A stretch of DNA of 64,000 nucleotides from Paenibacillus sp. W2I17. Lineage in GTDB: Bacteria; Bacillota; Bacilli; Paenibacillales; Paenibacillaceae. The notes beneath the pieces were generated by a model. That model searched no databases and was not told the origin of the DNA. It saw nothing but the letters and a program-made list of their open reading frames with translations. Of the stretch, positions 53,119 through 61,822 are shown piece by piece (positions within the stretch are counted from its first letter, which is position 1; each line of letters starts with the position of its first letter). Location of the stretch: assembly GCF_030815985.1 (NCBI RefSeq), contig NZ_JAUSXM010000001.1, positions 4,092,001-4,156,000 of the forward strand, written 5' to 3'. Made by a program: the position numbers and the translations under genes.

Positions 53119-53949
53119 ATGTCCTATAAACAAATTAAATGGATGATTCTGCTGATCCCCACATTCACGGTTGGCATCTGGGAATACATTCGCCATCAGT
53201 TTCTGATGCCGTACCTTTCGATGGATGCTGGAAACTGGTTAACACCCGTCATCGTTTACCTCGTCAGCGTGACACTGCTCAGCCGATTGTTCCACATGCT
53301 CGAAGGTGCCAGGGCTGCTCTGGAGCAGGAACGTGCAGCGAAAGCAGCTCTGGAAGCTCGTGACCAATTGGCACGGGAACTTCACGACGGCATATCTCAG
53401 TCTCTTTTCCTGCTGTCAGTGAAGACCGATAAAGCAGGTCGTAGTCTGGTAGGGAGCGGACATGAGCATGAGATCCAGGAGATTCAAAAAACCGTGCATG
53501 AAGTCAATACATATGTAAGGCAAGCTATTGCCCAGTTGCGTTTTGTTCCTTCCTCTACGGTAACATCAGAAATTATTTCACTGCATGCGCAGGTCGAAGT
53601 GCTCGTCAAGGAAACGGTACCTGGTGCACAGATTCATTGGGACCTCAGGGGTGTAACGTTCTCTGCCAAGGAACAAGTGGAACTGCTCGCCTGTATCCGG
53701 GAGGGTTTACTGAATGTACGCAAACATGCGCAGGCCACCCGGGTTCAGGTTCACGCGGAAGGTAACCCAATTGCCTGGTTCATTTATATTCAGGATAATG
53801 GGAATGGACTAAGTGGAGATCCTCTTCATCTGAAGGATCGGTACGGACTGCGAATTACGAAAGAGCGTGCTGCCGAGATGGGTTGGTCTTTTACCCTCGA
53901 TTCAAGACCGGAGCATACACGAATGACGATAGGAAAGGAGCATACTTAA
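53119..53949 (+). CDS. Sensor histidine kinase (HisKA_3/NarL-type)
   Basis: 276 residues: two N-terminal membrane helices, a coiled-coil linker (about 60-85), a HisKA_3 dimerisation domain with phospho-His in ARELHDGISQS, and an HATPase domain ending in a degenerate glycine box (DNGNGLSGD, YGLRITKERAAEMG). Short extracytoplasmic loop and this layout resemble intramembrane-sensing LiaS/DesK-like kinases. AAAGGAG lies upstream. The response regulator gene begins one base after its stop codon. Confidence 0.88.
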   Translation: MSYKQIKWMILLIPTFTVGIWEYIRHQFLMPYLSMDAGNWLTPVIVYLVSVTLLSRLFHMLEGARAALEQERAAKAALEARDQLARELHDGISQSLFLLSVKTDKAGRSLVGSGHEHEIQEIQKTVHEVNTYVRQAIAQLRFVPSSTVTSEIISLHAQVEVLVKETVPGAQIHWDLRGVTFSAKEQVELLACIREGLLNVRKHAQATRVQVHAEGNPIAWFIYIQDNGNGLSGDPLHLKDRYGLRITKERAAEMGWSFTLDSRPEHTRMTIGKEHT

Positions 53950-53950
53950 C

Positions 53951-54607
53951 ATGGAACATGTACGTGTATTGGTTGTTGATGATCATGCGCATGCGCGTGA
54001 AGCGATCTGTAGCATTTTATCCGAGGACAGCCTGTTTGAAGTGATTGGTACAGCTTCGAATGGACAGGAAGCGCTGGAGATCACCGGGCAATGGATGCCC
54101 GACCTGATCCTGATGGACGTGCAGATGCCGGACATGGATGGGCTGGAAGCCACCCGTCAGATCAAGCTGCAATTCCCTTATGTTATTGTTGTTATGGTGA
54201 CTGTATCGGATGATGTGACCTTTCTGTTCGAAGCATTGAAACAAGGCGCTCAAGGCTATTTGCTCAAAAATCTAACGCCTTCCACCTGGCTTGAATACCT
54301 GCGCGCCATCGTCAGTGACGACGCACCGCTCAGTAAGGAACTGGCCTACCGGATTTTGCAGGAGTTTCCCGCACCGCGCAGTGAAGATGTGCAAGATAAC
54401 CCGCTAACGGCGCGGGAACTTGAGATCCTGCAATGGGTATCCGCGGGATATACCAATCGGGAGATCGCCGATCAACTCGGTATTTCAGACCAGACGGTGA
54501 AGAATCATCTCAAAAACATTTTGCAGAAGCTCCAGCTTGAAAACCGGGTACAACTCACCCGCTACGCGTTAGAGAGCGGGCTTGCAGGACGTAAGCTTCG
54601 CAAATAA
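53951..54607 (+). CDS. NarL/LuxR-type response regulator
   Basis: 218 residues: receiver domain with acidic pair Asp10-Asp11, phospho-acceptor Asp56 (LILMDVQMPDMDG) and conserved Lys near residue 105, then a LuxR-type HTH (LTAREREIL-like segment LTARELEILQWVSAG, TNREIADQLGISDQTVKNHL). AGGAAAGGAG precedes the ATG. Directly after the kinase gene, so they form a two-component pair. It lies just upstream of the copCD and ycnI genes, which it may regulate. Confidence 0.9.
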   Translation: MEHVRVLVVDDHAHAREAICSILSEDSLFEVIGTASNGQEALEITGQWMPDLILMDVQMPDMDGLEATRQIKLQFPYVIVVMVTVSDDVTFLFEALKQGAQGYLLKNLTPSTWLEYLRAIVSDDAPLSKELAYRILQEFPAPRSEDVQDNPLTARELEILQWVSAGYTNREIADQLGISDQTVKNHLKNILQKLQLENRVQLTRYALESGLAGRKLRK

Positions 54608-54814
54608 ACATTGTTAATTCGGAGTCAATGATGCATCCGACATAGGTGAGAAATGACATAGCATTCATGCTTTTGTCACAATTATGTAGACCAAATCGTT
54701 TTTTTATAGCCCAATGTAGTCATACGCAGTCATTTTGGACAAAGTTATAATGGGTTAGATTGTGTTTAAAGGCCATGAATGACTACAAATCTATAACCTG
54801 AGGGTGATGATTTT

Positions 54815-56530
54815 TTGATTTTTACACGCTTTACCCTGAAATGGGGCAAACGGCACTGGGCATTGGTCACCTGTCTGTTGCTCGTGTGCTGCCTTGTTAT
54901 GCCACAGTGGGCATCTGCCCATGCTTATATTGTTAAGGCTTCGCCAGGAGAAAATGAGATCCTCGTAGCTGCTCCGGAGCGGCTGACGCTGGAGTTCAAC
55001 GAATCCTTGCAGACGGCCTTTTATGATATCAAAATCACTGGACCTGACGGTAATCAGGCAGACGATGGAAATGTAAAGATTGATGTGGATCGCCCTCATA
55101 TTCTGGAGACTGGCCTGCAAGCTGGACTCGGGAACGGGACTTATGCCGTTAACTGGAAAGCTGTATCTGCCGATGGACACCCGATCCAAGGGGCATATGT
55201 TTTCCATATCGGTGAACCGTCCGGTTCTCCTGCCGGACTGAGTGATCTTACATCCGGTTCGGGTTCAACAGGCGGGCCGCTGAAATGGATCGTATCCCTG
55301 ACAGACTGGATTCAGTATCTCGGATTGTCTGTCATTCTGGGGACACTTGCATTCTTGCTGCTGCGAATTGCACCGACATCCATGACAAGAGAACCTATGG
55401 ACGTTCCGGGTAGCTACAGATTGTTATGGATCAGCTATGCTGCTGCTTCCTTTGCCGCTCTGGTCAGCCTGCCACTGAATACGTTATATGAATCTGGTGT
55501 GGCTCTTAACGAATTAAGCTGGGCACTGATTGTAAGTGCGCTCAAACTGACGTCTTTTGGCCAGATCTGGATGTTACAGATACTCATTGTAATGCTGCTG
55601 GCTGTCACGATTCTCTCCGGATATGATCGCGATCGATCCATCCGTGCTCGCATCTGGTCTTCTTACGGGTCACTCGTGCTCGTGCTTGGATGGCTGTTCA
55701 CTCATGCCATGACGGGACATCCGGCTGCGGCGGATCAACGTGCTCTTGCGATTGCCATGGACTTCGTGCATCTGATCGGTGCTGCTTTCTGGATTGGTGC
55801 ATTAACCGCCATGGCGATATGTCTGCCCCCACTGGCGGATAAGCTGCCTTCGAAGGTACGAGGAGAAGTTTACTGGGTTGCTATTCGCAGGTTTACCGCC
55901 TGGGGGATTGGCGCCGTAGCCGCTCTGGTTGCTACAGGGATATACAGCAGTCTGATTATTCTGCCTGCACCTGTGCTGACCTCCTTGTTCACTACAGCCT
56001 ATGGCCTTGTCCTGATCGGCAAGATCGTCCTGCTGATTGTGATGCTTGTCTTCGCGTGGCGTCATGCCAGATTGGCAAGAGCAGCAACGGGAAGCAGATT
56101 ATCCGGCAGCCTGAAAGCCGAGCTTGCTACTGGTGCTGTGATTCTCGCTCTTGCTGCCGTACTGACACACCTGTCTCCGGGACAACCAGCAGCGGTCGGT
56201 CCGTTTCAGGAGACAAAGACTACAGAAGACGGCTCGTCGATCACACTTCAGGTGAGTCCCAATGTAACGGGAGAGAACCAATTTGAAGTCGATGTGAAAC
56301 ATGCAGATGGCAGTATCGTTAATGATCTGGAACAGATCACCCTGTCACTCACACATCTGGACATGGATATGGGGATCTATGAGATTACCATTCCGAAAAA
56401 TAACACTGGTGTGTACAAGGCTGAAGATTACATCTCCATGCCTGGACGTTGGAATATCAAGGTACATCTTCTGACCAAAACGTTGGATGCACTGGATGCC
56501 GAATTTGAGATCGACACCGCCAAGCCATAG
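54815..56530 (+). CDS. Copper resistance protein CopC-CopD fusion
   Basis: 571 residues from a TTG start preceded by GAGGGTG. A signal peptide ends at ASA, leaving His36 as the mature N terminus, as needed for Cu(II) binding. Order: CopC domain (about 36-150), CopD membrane domain of about eight helices (about 160-445) and a C-terminal extracytoplasmic beta domain (about 465-571) like FixH/YtkA modules, with LSLTHLDMDMGIYEI. Known homologues take part in copper uptake or handling. It lies between a two-component system and ycnI. Confidence 0.9.
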   Translation: MIFTRFTLKWGKRHWALVTCLLLVCCLVMPQWASAHAYIVKASPGENEILVAAPERLTLEFNESLQTAFYDIKITGPDGNQADDGNVKIDVDRPHILETGLQAGLGNGTYAVNWKAVSADGHPIQGAYVFHIGEPSGSPAGLSDLTSGSGSTGGPLKWIVSLTDWIQYLGLSVILGTLAFLLLRIAPTSMTREPMDVPGSYRLLWISYAAASFAALVSLPLNTLYESGVALNELSWALIVSALKLTSFGQIWMLQILIVMLLAVTILSGYDRDRSIRARIWSSYGSLVLVLGWLFTHAMTGHPAAADQRALAIAMDFVHLIGAAFWIGALTAMAICLPPLADKLPSKVRGEVYWVAIRRFTAWGIGAVAALVATGIYSSLIILPAPVLTSLFTTAYGLVLIGKIVLLIVMLVFAWRHARLARAATGSRLSGSLKAELATGAVILALAAVLTHLSPGQPAAVGPFQETKTTEDGSSITLQVSPNVTGENQFEVDVKHADGSIVNDLEQITLSLTHLDMDMGIYEITIPKNNTGVYKAEDYISMPGRWNIKVHLLTKTLDALDAEFEIDTAKP

Positions 56531-56649
56531 TTATACAAAGATCAAATTGAAAAGTGACCCAATCTAAAATTAGTGTTTCTATAAACTGCAAATGTAGTGA
56601 AGGGAATGAAATTGATTCTGGAGAAGCGAAGCTAAAAGCTTTCTGAGTC

Positions 56650-56796
56650 TACACGAGAACGGAGAGGACAGAAATAGCGTGAAGAAGCGAAGCGTTCGCC
56701 TTTATCCCCGGATTTTACCCTTTAAGAAAAGGGAATCAAAAAATCTGGGGATAACAGCGATCGGAAGGTTATTCTGTCATCGAAGTAGCAAGTGTA
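56650..56796 (+). repeat. Family-1 dispersed repeat, copy F
   Basis: ACACGAGAACGGAGAGGACA, GAAGAAGCGAAGCGTTCGCC, the core TTATCCCCGGATTTTACCCTT / AAGGGAATC...CTGGGGATAACAG, and the end AAGTAGCAAGTGTAA. A fragment of the copy D/E block (CTAAAAGCTTTCTGA) lies just before it at about 56630-56645. It separates copCD from ycnI within 56531-56917, which has no other gene. Confidence 0.8.
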
Positions 56797-56917
56797 ATCT
56801 GCTTTTAATCACTCGAAAGAACAATTCGTAACCGAAACGGCCTTTGCAGAACGTAGACACTCATTTAAGAAAATGGGCCGCATCATATATGATAAGAACT
56901 GAGAGGGGTTATTTATT

Positions 56918-57691
56918 TTGAAGAAAACATCATGGATTTCCAAACTAACATCCACTATCGCAACAGGTACCGCAGCATTCATGTTATTCGCCGGATTCGC
57001 GAGCGCTCACGTTACCGTTAGCCCATCCGTTGCACAGACAAGCGCATGGCAGACGTACACGATTAAGATTCCATCCGAGAAAGAACTGCCTACAACCAAA
57101 ATCACCATGAAAGTTCCGGAAGGTGTTGCATTCAAGCAATATCAACCACTGGCAGGCTGGAAAATCACTACAGAGAAGAACGATTCCAATGAAGTAACAT
57201 CGATTACGTGGGAAATTGACGGCGATAACGAAGGCATTCTGGCAGGACAATTCCAGCAGTTCAACTTCGTTGCACAGAACCCTAAGGCGGAAGCTGAAGT
57301 AGCTTGGGATGCCTTCCAATATTACAGCGATGGCAGCATCGTAGAATGGACAGGCCAACCAAGTGACGCCAACCCGCACAGTATCACAACGATTAGCGAA
57401 GATCCGGCTGCTGGTAATGCTGCGGCAGGTGGAGGTCATGCCAACGATGGACATGATAGTGCAGGTACAGAAGGAGCTACTGGGGATAATGCAGCTACCG
57501 ACGATAGCAAAGCAAACGATGACACTACGTTGGGTGATGCACTCAATGACACCGTTACAGGTGAACCAAACAACACGGATACAGACCCGGGTACGCTGAA
57601 GCTTCAACAAGCAACACTCATCGTATCCATTCTGGCCCTGATCCTGTCCTTCCTGGGAATCGCGTTGGCTACACGTCGCAAAAAACGTTAA
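56918..57691 (+). CDS. ycnI: YcnI-type copper-binding protein (DUF1775)
   Basis: 257 residues from a TTG start preceded by GAGAGGGG. The signal peptide ends ASA, exposing His31 of HVTVSPSVAQ; a mononuclear Cu(II) site with this N-terminal His is known for YcnI. The DUF1775 domain runs to about 155 (WDAFQYYSDGSIVEWTG), followed by a polar Asp/Gly/Thr linker with repeated NDG/ATDD words and a C-terminal membrane helix with RKKR. Likely displays copper-binding domain on the outer membrane face. Found next to copCD, as in other Bacillota. Confidence 0.9.
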   Translation: MKKTSWISKLTSTIATGTAAFMLFAGFASAHVTVSPSVAQTSAWQTYTIKIPSEKELPTTKITMKVPEGVAFKQYQPLAGWKITTEKNDSNEVTSITWEIDGDNEGILAGQFQQFNFVAQNPKAEAEVAWDAFQYYSDGSIVEWTGQPSDANPHSITTISEDPAAGNAAAGGGHANDGHDSAGTEGATGDNAATDDSKANDDTTLGDALNDTVTGEPNNTDTDPGTLKLQQATLIVSILALILSFLGIALATRRKKR

Positions 57692-57737
57692 GAACTAACT
57701 TACAGTTTTACGAAAACCTGAGAAAAATTCAGATAAC

Positions 57738-57786
57738 AAAAAGCCTATGGCATTCGGGATCAAACCCGATGTGCCGTAGGCTTTTT
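57738..57786. terminator. Bidirectional terminator between ycnI and the WXG gene
   Basis: AAAAAGCCTA pairs with TAGGCTTTTT around inner GCATTCGGG/CCCGATGTGC; T tracts on both strands suit ycnI (+) and the minus-strand WXG gene. Confidence 0.85.
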
Positions 57787-57917
57787 AGCTATCATCATCT
57801 TGATTGGCTACCCATGTTCTTTACAATCCGTGGTTTAGAACTAATCATGCCGCTCCACGGTCACACTCTTATCCACGCTGATTGCCATCCGCAATATGGC
57901 ATCAGCCTTACCACTCT

Positions 57918-58190
57918 TTAGCGTTCCTGATCCGTCTGGATCATGATCTCAATGTATTGCAGCAAGCTTTTCTTCTGCTGTTCAATGGATTGAATACGTC
58001 TGGACAGGCCCGCAAAAAACTCTTCAATCTGCTGTCTTGTATGATCTGCGGACTGGCCTTTCCAATCGTTCAGGCGACTGTATAGCACCCGCGCTTCTTG
58101 CTCATCGGCTTGCAGACGGGCAAGCAGCTGTGTCAGTTCTTTTTCCGCAATTCGAAGATCATTCAATTCCACTAGCAATTGTCCACCCAC
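57918..58190 (-). CDS. Small WXG100-like helical protein (candidate partner of the lipase)
   Basis: 90 residues, two amphipathic helices joined by a WKG turn (Trp43-Lys44-Gly45), the hallmark of WXG100 proteins that dimerise and guide T7SS substrates. The GTG at 58190 is the start: GGAGGGG lies seven bases before it; an ATG 12 codons upstream lacks a site. It is the third gene of the unit, 51 bases after the lipase stop. Its role as a chaperone or targeting factor for the lipase is inferred. It lacks a clear YxxxD/E export motif. Convergent terminator downstream. Confidence 0.7.
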   Translation of the reverse strand: MGGQLLVELNDLRIAEKELTQLLARLQADEQEARVLYSRLNDWKGQSADHTRQQIEEFFAGLSRRIQSIEQQKKSLLQYIEIMIQTDQER

Positions 58191-58241
58191 TTGCGTTCCC
58201 CTCCCCCATGTACGTGATATCGACATTAACCAACCTGGTTC

Positions 58242-59582
58242 CTAATTAAAATGAACCGGACTCTCGTCCGCCTGCCGGAAGGCATCTGCTTTCTCATCAA
58301 TAAAGTTCAGGAACTGGCTGGTATGTTTCATATGCCATGTGCTAAGTTCTTGAATCGACGCGTCCAGTTGGGTGACAATCGGCTCCAGCCTGCGACTGCG
58401 GCTTGTATGCAGGTATTGAGCCATGCGGCTTCGTACCTGGTTTAGCTCAGCATTGCATTGTTGTGCATTTTGCTTCCACCGCGAAGCGACACTTTTCAGT
58501 TCTTCCGGCGTTACCTGAATCAGACCTGAAGCCGCAGCAGCCGAAGCCATACCTCCACCGCCGCCAGACTTGGAACGTAACGGACCGAAGTTCTTGCTGA
58601 ACGGTCCCATGTGATCCATAAGGCGTGGTGAATAGCGGATTCTCTCTCCAGTAATCGGATCGTACAGGTCATTGGATATGTAACCATTTTTGAAATCATA
58701 TTGATCCAGACTGTGATAGTTTTCCCCGCCAAATGAGTTCTTGGCTTTATCGATAATACTCACGCCGTCATTCGCCGAGTCATAATCGGAGTTGATGTAA
58801 TAGGTCGATCCCACATGCCGGTCATATCCTCCCAACGTTCCGCTGGCTACCAGATCACTGGGATTGGCATAGTTCACAACCTGTCCGTCAAATGCACCCG
58901 CTTCAGCCCGGCGCCGCATTTCTGGCGTCAAATTACCCATTACAGATGGTGCACTAAACGTCACGGCTGGAATTCCTGTATAAGCAGACGCATATTGTGC
59001 ATTTCCCCCGCCCAAGGAATGTCCGGTCATCGAGAAGTTCAGATCCTTATGCTTGTTCTGCATGTGATTTGCGTAGTCTTCGGATTGATACATCTGATTG
59101 GCCCAGCCTGTAGGGGAAACGGTTTTTTCAATATCCTTTACGCGATCACCCGTCCAGTTCTCCACGTCTCTTACCCTGTCACCAGCCCAATCCTCCACTT
59201 TGGATATTCCCGTGAAGTCCTTGACACCTTCGACACCTTTGTCGAGCCAATCCGGCGTAAGATTATTGACAAAATTCCCGGCCTCCTGCTGGCCCTTACG
59301 AATCAATTCTCCGCCCCCAATGCGGCCATCCATGACAAAGTCAGGTACAGAGCGATCCAAGGACGCACTTCCTTCTGTACCACGATAAGCAATGACAGCT
59401 TCCTTGGTCTCGGGATTATAAAATGTTACAGCATCAAAACCGGAAAATTTATTGCTTTCCGTCCCCTCAAGGACCTCCCATCCCGGAAGTTCCGTTAATT
59501 TGTCTCCAGCCTTTTGATCCTGGTAGGCTAGATCAGACATCGTTTTATATGTTTCATCATCAATATTGGACCCGTTACTCAA
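58242..59582 (-). CDS. Lipase (class 3-like) with C-terminal WXG100-like domain: putative T7SS toxin
   Basis: 446 residues from a TTG start eight bases after GGGAGG. There is no Sec signal. Residues about 45-300 form an alpha/beta hydrolase: AYRGTEG oxyanion-type loop, nucleophile Ser189 in MTGHSLGGG, acid Asp243 in NPSDLV and candidate His290 in ENYHSL. A Gly/Ala-rich linker (338-353) leads to a C-terminal helical hairpin (about 354-440) that begins IQVTPEEL and ends KADAFRQADE like WXG100 proteins, but lacks the WXG itself. This reversed order matches the design of staphylococcal TslA-type T7SS lipases. Lipid target and secretion are inferred. Confidence 0.8.
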   Translation of the reverse strand: MSNGSNIDDETYKTMSDLAYQDQKAGDKLTELPGWEVLEGTESNKFSGFDAVTFYNPETKEAVIAYRGTEGSASLDRSVPDFVMDGRIGGGELIRKGQQEAGNFVNNLTPDWLDKGVEGVKDFTGISKVEDWAGDRVRDVENWTGDRVKDIEKTVSPTGWANQMYQSEDYANHMQNKHKDLNFSMTGHSLGGGNAQYASAYTGIPAVTFSAPSVMGNLTPEMRRRAEAGAFDGQVVNYANPSDLVASGTLGGYDRHVGSTYYINSDYDSANDGVSIIDKAKNSFGGENYHSLDQYDFKNGYISNDLYDPITGERIRYSPRLMDHMGPFSKNFGPLRSKSGGGGGMASAAAASGLIQVTPEELKSVASRWKQNAQQCNAELNQVRSRMAQYLHTSRSRRLEPIVTQLDASIQELSTWHMKHTSQFLNFIDEKADAFRQADESPVHFN

Positions 59583-59597
59583 TAACTACACCTCCCT

Positions 59598-59957
59598 TTA
59601 TTTGTCGTATGGATTATGTCCCTTGGCCATCATCACTTCCTCAATCTCAGGGCTAATGACCAAGTTCTTGGTTACCTTCTTTTTGTAGTCGTACGAAATG
59701 CCAAAGCTCTGATCTTCATGATCTTTCACATGCCCTTTCAGCCCAATCTGGGACACTGCCATTTCCGGCAACAACTCTTTGCTTGTAATCACAACATCCA
59801 GTTCAAACTTCTGCTTGAAGTGCTGAATTACGGTTGCTTCAGCTTCTTGGTATAGAGCTTCCTTCTCACTTGCGTTCATGTTCTGACAACCTCCCAAAAA
59901 TATAGTAAACACCATCATTAGTGTGAATAAACCCTTCAACCATCCTGCACGTTTAAT
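59598..59957 (-). CDS. Small lipoprotein, candidate immunity protein to the lipase
   Basis: Lipoprotein of about 113-119 residues with lipobox LGGC and a mature domain of about 95 residues (ATVIQHFKQKFELDVV, IGLKGHVKDHEDQSFG) that resembles the layout of DUF1433 proteins, some of which are immunity lipoproteins for T7SS lipases. The start is uncertain: a TTG at 59939 gives MKGLFTLMM but has no good site, whereas an ATT at 59957 gives a more basic MKRAGWLKGLFT and has GAGGGGGG six bases upstream. The gene ends 15 bases before the lipase start. Confidence 0.7.
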   Translation of the reverse strand: MKRAGWLKGLFTLMMVFTIFLGGCQNMNASEKEALYQEAEATVIQHFKQKFELDVVITSKELLPEMAVSQIGLKGHVKDHEDQSFGISYDYKKKVTKNLVISPEIEEVMMAKGHNPYDK

Positions 59958-60181
59958 ACGGATCCCCCCTCATGGTAGAATCGAGGCATTCACTATATGT
60001 GAAGTACACCCTATTCATCTGTTACCTGCATCATAGTACAAAATCAACATGAGCCATATCGGCTAACAGGATCGTTTTCATGTAACTTTCTTCCTATATG
60101 ATTCAAATAGGACACTTTGGTGTACATTACCCACTTTCCTAATTCTTGCATCAAGTACATGATAATTTTCCCATCCACGAC

Positions 60182-60219
60182 AAAAAGAGCCTGCTCCTCG
60201 TAGGAGCGGCCCTCCTTTT
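60182..60219 (-). terminator. Hairpin terminator after the DUF445 gene
   Basis: GCTCC/GGAGC inner stem with extended AAAAGAG...CTCCTTTT flanks; T tract on the minus strand, 14 bases after the stop. Confidence 0.75.
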
Positions 60220-60232
60220 ACATACATTACTC

Positions 60233-61489
60233 TTATGCCAATGCCATCTGCAGCGCAGTCAGCGCAATCCCGATAACAAATCCGGTAACGGCTCCGTTGA
60301 TCCGAATCCATTGCAGATCCTGTCCAACCTTATCCTCAATCATCGAAACCAAAGTGGCATTGTCCATTTTGTCCACATTTTCGCGTACCAGTTTACCGAT
60401 TTTGGAATGGTTTTTCTCCAGCAGTGTTGTGACACCATTTATGATCTTGGCATTCATGCCTGTCATCAACTCGTCATCTGCCCGCAGATCAACCAATACC
60501 CGCTCAATGGCAGGCAGTGCATACGTATCTACATACTGTCCATCTTCCATCGCAGCGAGCGCCTTGTCTCTCAGTTCGGTGAGTTTGTTCAGCACCGTTT
60601 CCTCTGCGTTCCAGCCCTCCAGCATATTGTTCTTCCAACTGTTGATTCCATCTTGCATAGCCTCGCTCATTGCCAGACGCACCGTCTGGGTACGTACCAT
60701 ATCAAGCACCTTGTACCTTAGAGCGCTGCCTTCACGTTTCATATCCTCTACCCGATCGAAGAGATATCCTTGTAAAATGCCACCCAGACGCTCCTCGTTC
60801 ATATAACCAAGGAACGCATTCATCGCAAACTGCATCAATCCGTTCATCTGAATGCCGCTGATGGCTTTCATGCCGCTTTCACCCAAAAACATGATCGTCT
60901 CGGGTTTAACCAGCCACTCCTCGGCTTGCTTTAATCCGTAGTCCAGCGCTTTGGCGTCGTAACCCCGCTCTGTCATCTGGTGGGCAGCCCGTTCCAGAAT
61001 CGGACCCAGATCAAAGGCGCCCGCTTGTGACTTGATCTCACGTGCCACGAGCGGAGCAATCTGCTCTAACGGCAGACCCGCCAGAATTCGCTTGCAGAGC
61101 GTATCAATCATGATCTTGATCCCGTCACTGTGAAGCTCACGGGTCAACGTATCGAGCACCGTCTCTGCTGCTTTGAAATCTGCAATTTTCTCGGTAATGC
61201 TGTCTTTGTTGAGCAAGTTATTCTCTACTGCCGAGACCAGACCTTCCGTCATTTTATCGCGATTTTTCGGCAGCAATGCCGTGTGTGGAATGGGAATGCC
61301 GAGCGGGTGACGGAATAATGCGGTAACGGCGAACCAGTCCGCAAGTCCACCCACGAGTCCCGCTTCAAATGATCCTACCAGCAACTTGCCCACAGGAGCG
61401 CCCTGGAACGGCAAGGATGCAGCAAATCCCGCTCCCATTACTACGAGAGACCAGGCAGCTGCTTTTTTGGTTTGTTTAGGTTTAGCCAT
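60233..61489 (-). CDS. DUF445-family membrane protein
   Basis: 418 residues: a membrane segment near the N terminus (WSLVVMGAGFAASLPF and VGGLADWFAVTALFRHPLG, the family signature) and another at the C terminus (VTGFVIGIALTALQMALA), with a long helical domain between. DUF445 proteins are widespread and of unknown function; B. subtilis YheB is a homologue, to my knowledge uncharacterised. AAAGGAG precedes the ATG. Confidence 0.85.
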   Translation of the reverse strand: MAKPKQTKKAAAWSLVVMGAGFAASLPFQGAPVGKLLVGSFEAGLVGGLADWFAVTALFRHPLGIPIPHTALLPKNRDKMTEGLVSAVENNLLNKDSITEKIADFKAAETVLDTLTRELHSDGIKIMIDTLCKRILAGLPLEQIAPLVAREIKSQAGAFDLGPILERAAHQMTERGYDAKALDYGLKQAEEWLVKPETIMFLGESGMKAISGIQMNGLMQFAMNAFLGYMNEERLGGILQGYLFDRVEDMKREGSALRYKVLDMVRTQTVRLAMSEAMQDGINSWKNNMLEGWNAEETVLNKLTELRDKALAAMEDGQYVDTYALPAIERVLVDLRADDELMTGMNAKIINGVTTLLEKNHSKIGKLVRENVDKMDNATLVSMIEDKVGQDLQWIRINGAVTGFVIGIALTALQMALA

Positions 61490-61822
61490 TGTATTCTTGC
61501 TCCTTTATCGTTAATCGTACGGTCCGGTCTGTACCCGATTCCGTACTTCGTCTGTTCTTATGTAAACTCTCCAATTACAAAGTCTTGACTTCCATGTTTC
61601 GTATACTTCATCTTATCACCCACAAGCGTCAAAACCAAACCTCTGGTTGAAGAAAAAGGATAATAGCGGCGTTTACTTCGTAAAATGGATCGCTCCCTTT
61701 TCCAAGACCAGGCAGATTTTAGTATAATCAATCAAGACGGCCCTTCGATATCGATTGGCTGCTGAACAGCAGGGTAATTACATAGTGGAACAATGAATCA
61801 ATAAGAGGAGGAATTTCGGACC
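61490..61822. other. Intergenic region with no recognised gene
   Basis: Divergent promoter region between DUF445 and the aldo-keto reductase. No ORF with a ribosome-binding site, no hairpin and no repeat copy seen. Confidence 0.5.

Noticed and set aside
58815..59498. 227-codon plus-strand ORF
   Set aside because: Antisense shadow of the lipase gene, with no recognisable motif and no start site context.
57918..59957. Complete type VII secretion locus
   Set aside because: No EssC/YukB, EsaA/YueB, EssB or canonical EsxA-type gene is seen in the window; only effector-type genes are present.
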